Shown: one piece after another, positions 1 through 7,350 of the stretch | Layout: every line of letters begins with the position of its first letter | Position numbering within the stretch: the first letter of the stretch is position 1 | Assembly: GCA_015065935.1 (NCBI GenBank) | Contig: SVPI01000015.1 | Span: 1-46,746 of the forward strand | Direction: 5' to 3' | DNA: 46,746 nucleotides | DNA from: Oscillospiraceae bacterium | Lineage (GTDB): Bacteria > Bacillota > Clostridia > Oscillospirales > Acutalibacteraceae | Notes under the pieces: generated by a model | What the model saw: the letters and a program-made list of their open reading frames with translations, nothing else | The model's database searches: none | What the model was told of the DNA's origin: nothing | Program-made: the position numbers and the translations under genes

Positions 1-149
1 ATAAGCTTTTTAGCTCATTCTTACTTTAATGCTGACGCATTTAATTTGTCCTTGATTTATAAGATTTCTCTTAAGAATCGTCGGGTCCTTTTTTATCTCG
101 TTGTTTAATTTTCAAGGTCCGTTTTTGGCACCCTGTTTTAAGGGCGCCC
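1..149 (-). promoter_or_regulatory. 5' leader of a ribosomal RNA operon running off the left edge
   Basis: Read on the minus strand, this stretch starts with a GC-rich hairpin (GGCGCCCT pairing with AGGGTGCC, 128-149). It then has the box ACCTTGAAAATTAAACAACG (about 99-118), which matches the CTTTGAAAACTAAACAA-type sequence that precedes 16S genes in Bacilli and Clostridia. It ends with a GAGCTAA...AAGCTTAT segment like those just before 16S. No rRNA gene sequence itself is inside the window, so the 16S gene should start a few bases beyond position 1. The processing and antitermination role is known for this class of leader; its assignment here is from pattern only. Confidence 0.78.
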
Positions 150-153
150 AATA

Positions 154-182
154 ATAATACCAAATCCCGCACCTTTTGTCAA
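154..182 (-). promoter_or_regulatory. Strong rRNA-type promoter
   Basis: The minus strand reads TTGACA (177-182), a 17-base spacer and TATTAT (154-159), followed by a G/C-rich discriminator (GGGCGCCC). An A/T-rich tract upstream of -35 (about 183-205) resembles an UP element. Perfect -35, ideal spacing, an UP-like tract and a GC-rich start region are the signature of growth-rate-controlled stable RNA promoters, and the leader downstream agrees. Confidence 0.85.
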
Positions 183-283
183 CACTTTTTTTCAAATTTT
201 TTTAGTTTTTTTCACTATTGTTAAAAAAGCACAAGACCTTAATAACTTTTTGAAAAAATGTGGGCATAAAGTGCACAAAAAGC

Positions 284-310
284 AAAGAAAAAGGGCGAGA
301 AACCTCGCCC
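284..310 (-). terminator. Rho-independent terminator of the nahK operon
   Basis: GGGCGAG (293-299) pairs perfectly with CTCGCCC (304-310) around an AAAC loop. On the minus strand the stem is followed by TTTTTCTTT. It lies 18 bases past the nahK stop codon and separates that operon from the rRNA promoter. Confidence 0.85.
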
Positions 311-327
311 TATACATATTATATATA

Positions 328-1410
328 TTATGCGTACTTTTTGATAATGGAATCGAGCTCTTCTCTTTTTTCTTCCATTTGTTCAAGAAGCCTAAACTGC
401 GTGCGACAACGGTCAAGATTATGATTCTTGCGTTGGATTTTAAAATAGGTATCTCCGTTTAAATAGTCGGTTAAAAATCTCATACCGCACTCAAAGGTCA
501 TCATCATAGCGCCAACGGGCAACATTTCTTTTTCCTTTTCGGTAAGCATTTCGCCGCACTCTTCAAGAAAGCCTTTAGCATAGCACTCAAAAAGCTCGGT
601 TTCAAAAATGACCTTGCTTAAATCGGTTTCGTCCTCTGCCGCTTTTGTTGCACCGAAGCGAATGCTGTCGCCAAAATCGTTAACCGAAAGGCCGGGCATT
701 ACGGTGTCAAGGTCAACAACAGCCAACGGCTTTAGTTCTTTTGTGAGCATTACGTTATTAAGCTTTGTGTCGTTATGGGTAACCCTCAAGGGCAATTCCC
801 CGTTCTTTTGCATTTCAACCAAAATTTTAGCAAATTCTTTTCTTTCCCTTACAAACTCAATCTCGCGAGTAACCTTAGAGGCTCTTCCCACAATGTCCGC
901 CTCCACTGCCTCTTCAAAGGCTTTATAGCGTTTTTTGGTATTGTGGAAATCGGGAATAGACTCAAAAAGGGTGTGGGCGGGGAAATCGGAAAGAAGCTTT
1001 TGAAAGTGACCAAAGCCACAGGCCGAGGCATAGAACTCATCGGGAGTTTCGCAGGTTTGAAGCGTTACCGAATCATCGATGAAGGTGTACATGCGCCAGG
1101 CGCTTCCATCAAAAGAGATATGATTTTTACCATCTCTCGCCAAAATAACGCTTAATGTTTCGCGGGTTGGGTCGCCACCCTCGGCAATAATCTTTTTCTT
1201 TAAAAATTCGGTAACCGATACAATATTACCCATAAGGGCATCGGGATTTTTAAATACGCTTGTGTTGATTTGTTGCAAAATGTATTTTTCGTTCCCATCG
1301 GTACCGATAAGAAAGGTGTCGTTAATATGACCGCAACCGAAGCTTTCGGCAGAAACAACTTCACCTTTTAAATCAAACATATTTGCAATTTGAACAGCCT
1401 TAATATTCAT
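328..1410 (-). CDS. nahK: N-acetylhexosamine 1-kinase (NahK/LnpB-like)
   Basis: 360 aa, the same length as bifidobacterial NahK (359 aa), and similar over the whole length as I recall that sequence. Family activity: ATP-dependent anomeric phosphorylation of GlcNAc/GalNAc in the cytoplasm, feeding the galacto-N-biose/lacto-N-biose pathway. Visible motifs: an N-terminal nucleotide-binding segment (GCGHINDTFL, 26-35; YILQQINTS, 43-51), the catalytic loop of the APH/choline-kinase fold (THNDTKLNN, 211-219, catalytic Asp214) and the metal-binding DLDT (233-236). An AGGAGG SD lies 8 bases before the ATG. It follows the deacetylase gene by 11 bases, so the two are probably co-transcribed. The usual partners (GH112 phosphorylase LnpA, uridylyltransferase LnpC) are absent here; galE is 8 kb away. 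The exact hexosamine preference cannot be read from sequence. Confidence 0.88.
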   Translation of the reverse strand: MNIKAVQIANMFDLKGEVVSAESFGCGHINDTFLIGTDGNEKYILQQINTSVFKNPDALMGNIVSVTEFLKKKIIAEGGDPTRETLSVILARDGKNHISFDGSAWRMYTFIDDSVTLQTCETPDEFYASACGFGHFQKLLSDFPAHTLFESIPDFHNTKKRYKAFEEAVEADIVGRASKVTREIEFVRERKEFAKILVEMQKNGELPLRVTHNDTKLNNVMLTKELKPLAVVDLDTVMPGLSVNDFGDSIRFGATKAAEDETDLSKVIFETELFECYAKGFLEECGEMLTEKEKEMLPVGAMMMTFECGMRFLTDYLNGDTYFKIQRKNHNLDRCRTQFRLLEQMEEKREELDSIIKKYA

Positions 1411-1421
1411 AATGGCTCCTC

Positions 1422-2387
1422 CTAGTCAAGAGGGAAGGCGCAAAGTTCATAGCCTTTTGCTCTGTATCCATCAATGACCTGACCTAAAATTTTAGTGTTG
1501 GTGTTGGAAACTGCGTGGAGAAGGGGAACTGCACCCGGGTGGGCACGGTTTAAAATAAGCTCAAGGGTTTCTTTTTCATCGGGTTGCTTTGAGGTGTCCC
1601 AATCGGCATAGGCGAAGCTCCAGAACACCGATTTATAGCCCATTTCTTTAACCAAAGCCAAAAGCCTATCACTGCTGACCCCTGAGGGGAAGCGGAAAAG
1701 GCTCATTGTGTAGCCGAACTCCTTTTCCACATAGTCGTGAAGCCGCTTTATGTCATCATAGGCCTGCTCTAATGTTTTGGTTGTGTAATCGGGATGTCCC
1801 CAGGAATGGTTTCCCACAATGTGACCCTCATCAATCATACGGCGCACAAGGTCGGGGCGGCTTTCAACATAATGCCCCGTTACAAAGAACACCGCCGAAA
1901 CGCCCTTTTCTTTTAATGTGTCGAGGATTTTTGCCGTGTTGTTGTTATACTCATAGCCCTCATCAAAGGTGAGGTAGATTTTCATTTCATCATCCATAAT
2001 ATAGCAGGCGTTGTGCTTGCCATAAGCGCTTTGGGCAGTCAGCGAATAAATCGGGCGATTCTTTTCATCAAATTTAAGACCCTGACCCCAGGAGCGGCGG
2101 GCGGCAGAAAGACCCATTATATATTTATATGTATCATCCCCCAAGGCTTTTATAACCCTGCTATTGGTAGGAATGGGGTCAAGCTTTGAAGCCGTGCTTG
2201 AAACGGCACTTGATACTTCGGAAGAAACCGCGCCGGATGTTTCGGACACCGCCGAAGATGTGTTGGCGCTTGATACCTCAGAGGAGATAAGCTCGGAAGG
2301 ATTATCACCATTCTTTGGCGCCGAGCAGCCGCAGATGCCCGCCAAAAGGGACAAACACAGCACCGCACAGATTATTTTTTTAAACAT
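1422..2387 (-). CDS. Lipoprotein polysaccharide deacetylase (PdaA-type NodB domain)
   Basis: 321 aa. The start at 2387 is chosen because AGGTG lies 5 bases upstream and the protein then begins with a signal peptide (MFKK...) ending in the lipobox AGIC-GC with Cys21 as lipid site. A Ser-rich linker (about 31-68) resembles those in the paralog lipoproteins at 20.8-27.1 kb. The NodB domain follows: TFDEGYE (140-146, catalytic-base and metal Asp), NHSWGH (193-198, metal His194/His198), RFPSG (232-236) and LLH (289-291). The TFDEGYE variant is typical of the PdaA branch, which removes acetyl groups from N-acetylmuramic acid to allow cortex muramic delta-lactam formation, but other amino-sugar polymers are possible. 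It acts outside the membrane. Confidence 0.88.
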   Translation of the reverse strand: MFKKIICAVLCLSLLAGICGCSAPKNGDNPSELISSEVSSANTSSAVSETSGAVSSEVSSAVSSTASKLDPIPTNSRVIKALGDDTYKYIMGLSAARRSWGQGLKFDEKNRPIYSLTAQSAYGKHNACYIMDDEMKIYLTFDEGYEYNNNTAKILDTLKEKGVSAVFFVTGHYVESRPDLVRRMIDEGHIVGNHSWGHPDYTTKTLEQAYDDIKRLHDYVEKEFGYTMSLFRFPSGVSSDRLLALVKEMGYKSVFWSFAYADWDTSKQPDEKETLELILNRAHPGAVPLLHAVSNTNTKILGQVIDGYRAKGYELCAFPLD

Positions 2388-2402
2388 CCTCTCACCTCTT
2401 TG

Positions 2403-2431
2403 TTGACTTGAAACCCGCAAAATGTTATATT
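2403..2431 (+). promoter_or_regulatory. Promoter of the SGNH hydrolase gene
   Basis: TTGACT (2403-2408), a 17-base spacer and TATATT (2426-2431). It sits 29 bases before the ATG at 2460, starting just 15 bases past the divergent deacetylase start. Confidence 0.75.
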
Positions 2432-2459
2432 AAATACATCTCTTAAAGGGGGACTTTTT

Positions 2460-3191
2460 ATGCTGATTAAAGAAAAATTAAATATGGACGTACCCGAACT
2501 GTTTAAAAACGGAGCAATAACCATTGTTGCTTTTGGCGACAGCGTAACCCACGGCTGTGCCGCAGGGGGCGAAATGATTTACGATGAGGTTTATCACAAC
2601 CGCCTTAAAAAAATGATTTTAGCCAAACGGGACTTCGTTCCTGTTAATGTTATAAATTCGGGCATCGGCTCAACCACCGCCTCCTGGTCCCTGGAACGAC
2701 TGGAAAGAGATGTTGTGGCCCATAACCCCGACATTGTTATTGTTTGCTTTGGCCTTAACGACTGCGGATATCCGCTGGAAAAATATGTAGATGCGCTGGA
2801 CAAAATATTTGCCCGTTGCAAGGAAATTGGCGCACAAACAATTTTCTTAACCCCAAATATGCTTAACACAAAGCCGCTGACCGAAGGCGATGAGGGGTTA
2901 ATAGAATTTTCAAAATACACCGCCCGCCGCCAAAACGAGGGGGTTTTTGACCTTTATATAAATGAAGGCAAAAAGGTTGCCGAAAAACACGGAGTTCAGA
3001 TTGCTGATGCCTACGCCAAATGGAAGGAAATGGCGGCAAACGGCATTGACACCGATAAACTCCTTGCTAACGGAATTAACCACCCAACGCCCGAAATGCA
3101 CCAGCTTTTTGCCGATGAAATTATGAAGCTCATTTTCAGCGACAACGATGAAATTTCCACCACTGTTGAGCTGGGACTGGACAAAAAATAG
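2460..3191 (+). CDS. SGNH/GDSL-family esterase
   Basis: 243 aa with no signal peptide, so probably cytoplasmic. SGNH blocks: I, AFGDSVTHG (24-32, nucleophile Ser28); II, SGIGS (67-71, oxyanion Gly); III, GLND (98-101, Asn100); V, the C-terminal His in NGINHPTPEMH (204-214, His208). The usual DGxHP of block V reads NGINHP here, so the Asp of the triad is replaced or displaced. Enzymes of this type remove acyl groups, often acetyl, from carbohydrates; the substrate cannot be told. AAAGGGGG SD. It is transcribed alone, divergently from the deacetylase, and ends at a hairpin terminator. Confidence 0.82.
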   Translation: MLIKEKLNMDVPELFKNGAITIVAFGDSVTHGCAAGGEMIYDEVYHNRLKKMILAKRDFVPVNVINSGIGSTTASWSLERLERDVVAHNPDIVIVCFGLNDCGYPLEKYVDALDKIFARCKEIGAQTIFLTPNMLNTKPLTEGDEGLIEFSKYTARRQNEGVFDLYINEGKKVAEKHGVQIADAYAKWKEMAANGIDTDKLLANGINHPTPEMHQLFADEIMKLIFSDNDEISTTVELGLDKK

Positions 3192-3204
3192 TATACATAT
3201 TATA

Positions 3205-3230
3205 AAGGCGCCTGTCAAGGTGCCTTTTCT
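3205..3230. terminator. Bidirectional hairpin terminator
   Basis: AAGGCGCC (3205-3212) pairs with GGTGCCTT (3219-3226, one G-U pair) around a 6-base loop, with T-rich tracts on both strands. It serves the SGNH gene on plus and the convergent transporter gene on minus. Confidence 0.8.
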
Positions 3231-4349
3231 TTATACAAAAAGGGCAAAAGTTGTAAGTATTATAAGAAACGCAAAATTAAATGCCGAAAATTTCAAAATG
3301 TAGCTTCCCACCTTGGTGGGGTTAAGGGCGGTGTATTCCCTTAAGGTTATAAGGCTGGCAAGGCTTGAAATAAGGGTGCCAACGCCGCCAATGTTAACGC
3401 CAACCAGTAGGTCGGCATAATTTTCGGTAAAGGCAGAAAGCAGTATTGCCGAGGGCACATTTGAAATCACCTGGCAGGATAGCACCGAGAAAAGCAGGGT
3501 GCTTTTTGTAAGAAGGAAGGAGAAAAACTCCCTTACCACCTCTATTCTCGCCATATTTCCCGAAAAGATAAAGAAAAAGACAAAGGTAAGCAGCAGCGGG
3601 TAATCCACCGCTTTAAGTGCCTTTCGGTCAACAAAAACGAGAAGCAGGGGAATTACAACAAGCCCCACCACATAAGGAACACCCCTGAACACAATGGCAA
3701 TGGAAAGGGCAAAAAGAGCAAGGTAAAGCACCGTGTGCTTTATGGGTGGGTTAAACTGCGCCTCGCCTACCGTAACCGCCTCATCCTTAACAAAAATAAA
3801 ACAGCATAGGGTTATAAGCGCCACCGCCAAAAGAAAATGAGGTGCTATTATTCCCATAAATTCAAGGGTTGGTATTTGAAACCTTGTGTAAAGAAAAAGG
3901 TTTTGCGGGTTACCGAAGGGGGTTAACATTCCGCCAAGATTTGCCGCAATGTTTTGCATTATAAAGGTAAATGCCATAAGCTCCCTTTTTCCGGTTGTGG
4001 AAAGAATAAAATAGCCAAGGGGCAAAAAGGTTATAAGCGCCATATCGTTGGCTATGAGCATTGAGCCTATGAAGGTTATGTAAATAAGAGCCAGTATTGC
4101 CCTGCGGATTGTTCCGCATTTTTTAACTATATTATAGGAAACAAACCTGAAAAATCCGATATTTTTTAGGGCGCAGACAACCGCCAAAACACAAAAAAGG
4201 CAGGACAGGGTTTTGAAATCAAAATACCCTATGTACTGCCCATCGGGCGGCACAAAAAACATTGTTATTACCGCCGCTAAAAGGGCTATAAACATCACAA
4301 CATTTTTTGCCGCAAATGCTTTAATTTTTCTTAAAATTTCTGTTTTCAC
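3231..4349 (-). CDS. ArsB/CitT-superfamily (SLC13-like) membrane transporter
   Basis: 372 aa, about ten hydrophobic segments. ANDMALITFLPL (residues about 99-110) and the re-entrant-loop signature GGMLTPFGNPQNL (about 139-151) are hallmarks of the ion transporter superfamily that includes ArsB, NhaD and citrate/dicarboxylate carriers. The usual length is near 400-430, so this is a compact version. It starts with GTG, preceded by AGAAGG. The gene lies 13 bases after mnmA stop, so it is probably expressed from the same transcript. No arsenic genes lie nearby, so arsenite export is unlikely; an anion or organic-acid substrate is a guess. Confidence 0.7.
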   Translation of the reverse strand: MKTEILRKIKAFAAKNVVMFIALLAAVITMFFVPPDGQYIGYFDFKTLSCLFCVLAVVCALKNIGFFRFVSYNIVKKCGTIRRAILALIYITFIGSMLIANDMALITFLPLGYFILSTTGKRELMAFTFIMQNIAANLGGMLTPFGNPQNLFLYTRFQIPTLEFMGIIAPHFLLAVALITLCCFIFVKDEAVTVGEAQFNPPIKHTVLYLALFALSIAIVFRGVPYVVGLVVIPLLLVFVDRKALKAVDYPLLLTFVFFFIFSGNMARIEVVREFFSFLLTKSTLLFSVLSCQVISNVPSAILLSAFTENYADLLVGVNIGGVGTLISSLASLITLREYTALNPTKVGSYILKFSAFNFAFLIILTTFALFV

Positions 4350-4362
4350 AAAAGCGCCTTCT

Positions 4363-5406
4363 TTAAACTATAATTCCGCCGCCGATAACAATGTCTCCAT
4401 CGTAAAAAACTGCCGACTGGCCGGGGGTTGGCGCCCGCTGCGGGCGGTCAAATTCCAACAGAGCACTGTCTTTAGTCAGAGGTATAAGCCACGCATCATC
4501 AGCCGTATGGCGGTAGCGCAATTTAGCCTTTACCCTAATTTTAGAGGATAGACTATCAAAAGGAATATAGTTTATGTTTTTAACCTCAATTCGGGTTTTG
4601 AAAAGATGCTCTTCATCCCCTAGGGTTACGGTATTATTTTCTGCATTTTTGCTAATTACAAATTGGGGCTTGCCAAAGGCAATACCAAGACCCTTTCTCT
4701 GCCCTACCGTGTAGCGAATAACGCCGCAGTGCTCGCCAATAATTTCACCGTTAATGTCCAGATAATTTCCCTTTTTAGAGGAAGTGCCAAGACTCTTTTC
4801 AATAAATGCGGCATAATCTCCATCGGGCACAAAGCAGATATCCTGACTATCGGATTTGTGGCTTGTTATAAGCCTATGCTCTGCCGCAATCTCTCTGACC
4901 TGCGCCTTTGTAAGCTCCCCTAAAGGGAAAATAGCGCGGCCAAGCTGCTGCTGAGAAAGAGAGTAAAGCATATAGGTTTGGTCTTTAGTTTGGTCCTTAG
5001 CCTTTAAAAGGAGCGTTCTGCCTGTTATATCATCTTTTTTTAGGCGGGCATAGTGACCTGTTGCAATTTTTGCAGCGTTAACACTTTCCATACACTTTAA
5101 CATTTCGCCAAACTTAATTTGCTTATTGCAAACAGTGCAGGGGTTTGGGGTAAGACCGTTTAGATAATCGCCAATAAATTCCTTAATAACACTGTTTTTA
5201 AATTCTTCACGCAAATCAAAAACATAGTGAGGGATTTTAAGCTGTTCGCAAACGCTTTTGGCATCGGCAATATCTGAGGAAATTTCCCCGCCTTTATCAT
5301 AAAGTCTGAGGGTTGCGCCAAGAATTTCTGAGCCCTGCTCCTTTAAAATTGCCGCTACGGCAGAGGAATCAACACCGCCGCTTAGCGCCACCATTATTTT
5401 ATCCAA
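4363..5406 (-). CDS. mnmA: tRNA-specific 2-thiouridylase MnmA
   Basis: 347 aa. It transfers sulfur to uridine 34 of tRNA-Lys, -Glu and -Gln using ATP. Visible: the PP-loop SGGVDSS (9-15), GLTPNPCTVCNKQIKFG (84-100) with catalytic Cys90, SDSQDICFV (185-193) with the second catalytic Cys191, and the GQRKGLGIA segment, followed by the C-terminal beta-barrel domain. The start is taken as TTG at 5406 because GGGGG lies 7 bases upstream, whereas the internal ATG four codons later would be too far from it. The usual partner iscS/nifU is not adjacent. A 59-aa gene lies 66 bases upstream on the same strand. Confidence 0.95.
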   Translation of the reverse strand: MDKIMVALSGGVDSSAVAAILKEQGSEILGATLRLYDKGGEISSDIADAKSVCEQLKIPHYVFDLREEFKNSVIKEFIGDYLNGLTPNPCTVCNKQIKFGEMLKCMESVNAAKIATGHYARLKKDDITGRTLLLKAKDQTKDQTYMLYSLSQQQLGRAIFPLGELTKAQVREIAAEHRLITSHKSDSQDICFVPDGDYAAFIEKSLGTSSKKGNYLDINGEIIGEHCGVIRYTVGQRKGLGIAFGKPQFVISKNAENNTVTLGDEEHLFKTRIEVKNINYIPFDSLSSKIRVKAKLRYRHTADDAWLIPLTKDSALLEFDRPQRAPTPGQSAVFYDGDIVIGGGIIV

Positions 5407-5472
5407 GGCTTTACCCCCTTTTTTGCTTTCGCTTTTTCTTTTTTTACATTATACTTGCTTTTTTTGCTTTTT

Positions 5473-5652
5473 TCAAGCCTCCATTGCGTCTATAACCTCT
5501 CCCGCTAAAAAAGCCACAATTTCCTCAAGGCTCATTTCCTCATTAGAGGCAAAGCCCTCTGCAAGGCTCAGCGCCTCGGTAATTTCGTTTCTTACCTCCT
5601 CCTCGCTTACATTATTGTTAAGTGCCACAGCTTTAAACACATTTTGTTCCAT
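5473..5652 (-). CDS. Small acidic protein of 59 residues, function unknown
   Basis: An open frame of 59 codons, beginning MEQNVFKAVALNNNVSEEEV, with a strong GGAGG seven bases before the ATG. The composition (many Glu, a VSEEEVRNEI helix-like stretch, then MSLEEIVAFLAGEVIDAM) resembles the short Clostridia proteins often labelled Spo0A C-terminal-like (pattern: NNGVSxEEVxxEI). I regard that as a loose resemblance from memory. It probably heads the mnmA-transporter transcript. The SD and lack of any competing frame support it being real. Confidence 0.65.
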   Translation of the reverse strand: MEQNVFKAVALNNNVSEEEVRNEITEALSLAEGFASNEEMSLEEIVAFLAGEVIDAMEA

Positions 5653-5751
5653 TTTGGTTTCCTCCTTTTTCTACATATTATCACACGCACCTTGTCGAAA
5701 ACCCACGAAGGGTGTCGGCAAAGGAAAAGTTTTTTTGCTTTTCCACGCTTA

Positions 5752-5780
5752 TTGACAAGCCTTTTTATAGGTTATATAAT
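5752..5780 (+). promoter_or_regulatory. Perfect consensus sigma-A promoter
   Basis: TTGACA (5752-5757), exactly 17 bases, then TATAAT (5775-5780). It sits 44 bases before the ATG of the 492-aa gene. A weak inverted repeat (GGAAAAG/CTTTTCC, 5723-5744) lies just upstream. Confidence 0.88.
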
Positions 5781-5824
5781 ATAAATGTATTTATATACAT
5801 ATATTTTTTGGGGGGAGATTATTT

Positions 5825-7303
5825 ATGACAGCAGCTGAACTTCGCGATGATTATTTACTTTCCATCGGTTGTAGTATTGCCGATAAATACACCTATATTA
5901 AAGATACAGGGTATAAATATTTTGAAAAACGGGATGATGGCTTTATAACCATAAACGGCAAAAACCTGCCGCTTAATTCATCGGTTTGTGATACCCGCGC
6001 CCTAAATGCCCTCATAGCCACAGCTAACAACTCGGTAGCAGGCTCCATTTCAGGCGAAATGCAGAACAAGCTTTCGGGCTCCGACACAACCGCCATTGTT
6101 GATGTTTGCTCCTTTGCCCTTAACTGCGCAAAAAATTATTTTGCCGATTTCTTTAAATATGTTTTTAAATATTTCGCAAAGGATGAGGCAACCCTTAAGC
6201 GCCTTATCACCTTAAACGATGCCTCTCTCGGCGCGCTTGCAGGCGCCTTTGATGACGTTTTCAAAAAGCACAGTATTAACGTTAGCGATGCCAAGGCCGA
6301 TGCCGCCGATTTTCACAACAGGCTAAATGCCGATACTGTGGCCTCTGCCGCAGCAGCCCCCAGAACCACCTACGGCACAACCTACTACAGCAACACCTTT
6401 AACACCGCAACAACCTATGCCTCCAGCTATTCCAGCAAATCTCAGGCTCAGATTGATGCCGAAATGACCTCCCACAGCGTGGTTTCAAGAATGTGGGAGG
6501 AAACCAGAATTGAATCGGCAAACAAAAATGCCATAACCGAAATTAACGCCGCCATTGACAGGGTTTTAGGTAGCTTCAACGCAAGCCTTAAGGAAATTAT
6601 TTCGGTTGCCCTGCCCGACTTTTTTAATGAGGCAGTTAACGCAAATTCAAATAATCTTGAGGAAAACCCTGCCAATGAGGACGCCCTTTACAATGAGCTT
6701 GCCGAGATTTCTGACAGCGAGTTCCCCGAATTTAAAAAGGTGCTCGATTACTATGGTATTTCCCTAACCCGCACACTTAATAATTCTCTTGGCAAGGTAA
6801 TGTGCGACCGCTGGCTGGAAACGGGCCGCTGCGATTATGACAGCACACGCTACCGCTTCTACCGTTTCCTTACCGCAAAGGGTGACAATTTCTCTGTTGA
6901 GCAGGCCTCTATTCGCTGCTACAACAGACTTTGGGATGAAATCAACGAAAGGGTTAAGGGCCATTACACCTATGAGTACAGAAAGGGTATGTTTGATGAC
7001 ATTGCCCTGAAAATTAAAAACTGCTCATATTTAAGCCCCGAGCTGCGTGCCAAGATCGAGGCCCGCCTTAAGGATGCGGAGGAGGACTGGATTGACCGCA
7101 AGAAAAAGGATAAGAAGCGCCAGATTGGACAGCTTGTTAAAAGCATTGTTATTGCCCTGCTTATTTGCATTGGTATTGCCATTGTGCTTGCAAGCGACCT
7201 TCGCTCCCCTGCTATGCGAATTGCTCTTTTAATAGATCTTGCCGCGCCCTTTGTTTACGCCGCAGTTAAAATCATTTCTTTCTGCATTAAATGGCGCAAC
7301 TAA
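5825..7303 (+). CDS. Unrecognised 492-aa protein with two C-terminal membrane segments
   Basis: I do not recognise a family. There is no N-terminal signal peptide. The first ~175 residues are mixed alpha-type sequence, then a Thr/Ser/Tyr-rich low-complexity stretch (about 179-210, such as TTYGTTYYSNTFNTATTYAS), then a charged helical region (about 215-430). A basic cluster (DRKKKDKKRQ) precedes two hydrophobic segments (about 443-465 and 470-488), so the body should face the cytoplasm as a tail-anchored protein. GGGGGGAG SD and a perfect promoter indicate strong expression as a single gene closed by a terminator. Base composition is like its neighbours. Function unknown. Confidence 0.75.
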   Translation: MTAAELRDDYLLSIGCSIADKYTYIKDTGYKYFEKRDDGFITINGKNLPLNSSVCDTRALNALIATANNSVAGSISGEMQNKLSGSDTTAIVDVCSFALNCAKNYFADFFKYVFKYFAKDEATLKRLITLNDASLGALAGAFDDVFKKHSINVSDAKADAADFHNRLNADTVASAAAAPRTTYGTTYYSNTFNTATTYASSYSSKSQAQIDAEMTSHSVVSRMWEETRIESANKNAITEINAAIDRVLGSFNASLKEIISVALPDFFNEAVNANSNNLEENPANEDALYNELAEISDSEFPEFKKVLDYYGISLTRTLNNSLGKVMCDRWLETGRCDYDSTRYRFYRFLTAKGDNFSVEQASIRCYNRLWDEINERVKGHYTYEYRKGMFDDIALKIKNCSYLSPELRAKIEARLKDAEEDWIDRKKKDKKRQIGQLVKSIVIALLICIGIAIVLASDLRSPAMRIALLIDLAAPFVYAAVKIISFCIKWRN

Positions 7304-7318
7304 TAAAGCAAAATGTAA

Positions 7319-7350
7319 AACACCCTGTCTTTTCAGACAGGGTGTTTTTG
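7319..7350. terminator. Bidirectional terminator
   Basis: AACACCCTGTC (7319-7329) pairs perfectly with GACAGGGTGTT (7336-7346) around TTTTCA, with T tracts on both strands. It is shared by the 492-aa gene and the convergent dnaI-like gene. Confidence 0.9.

Noticed and set aside
3231-4349. Arsenite efflux pump ArsB
   Set aside because: The fold and GNPQN motif are shared across the superfamily, the protein is short, and no arsR or arsC is near.
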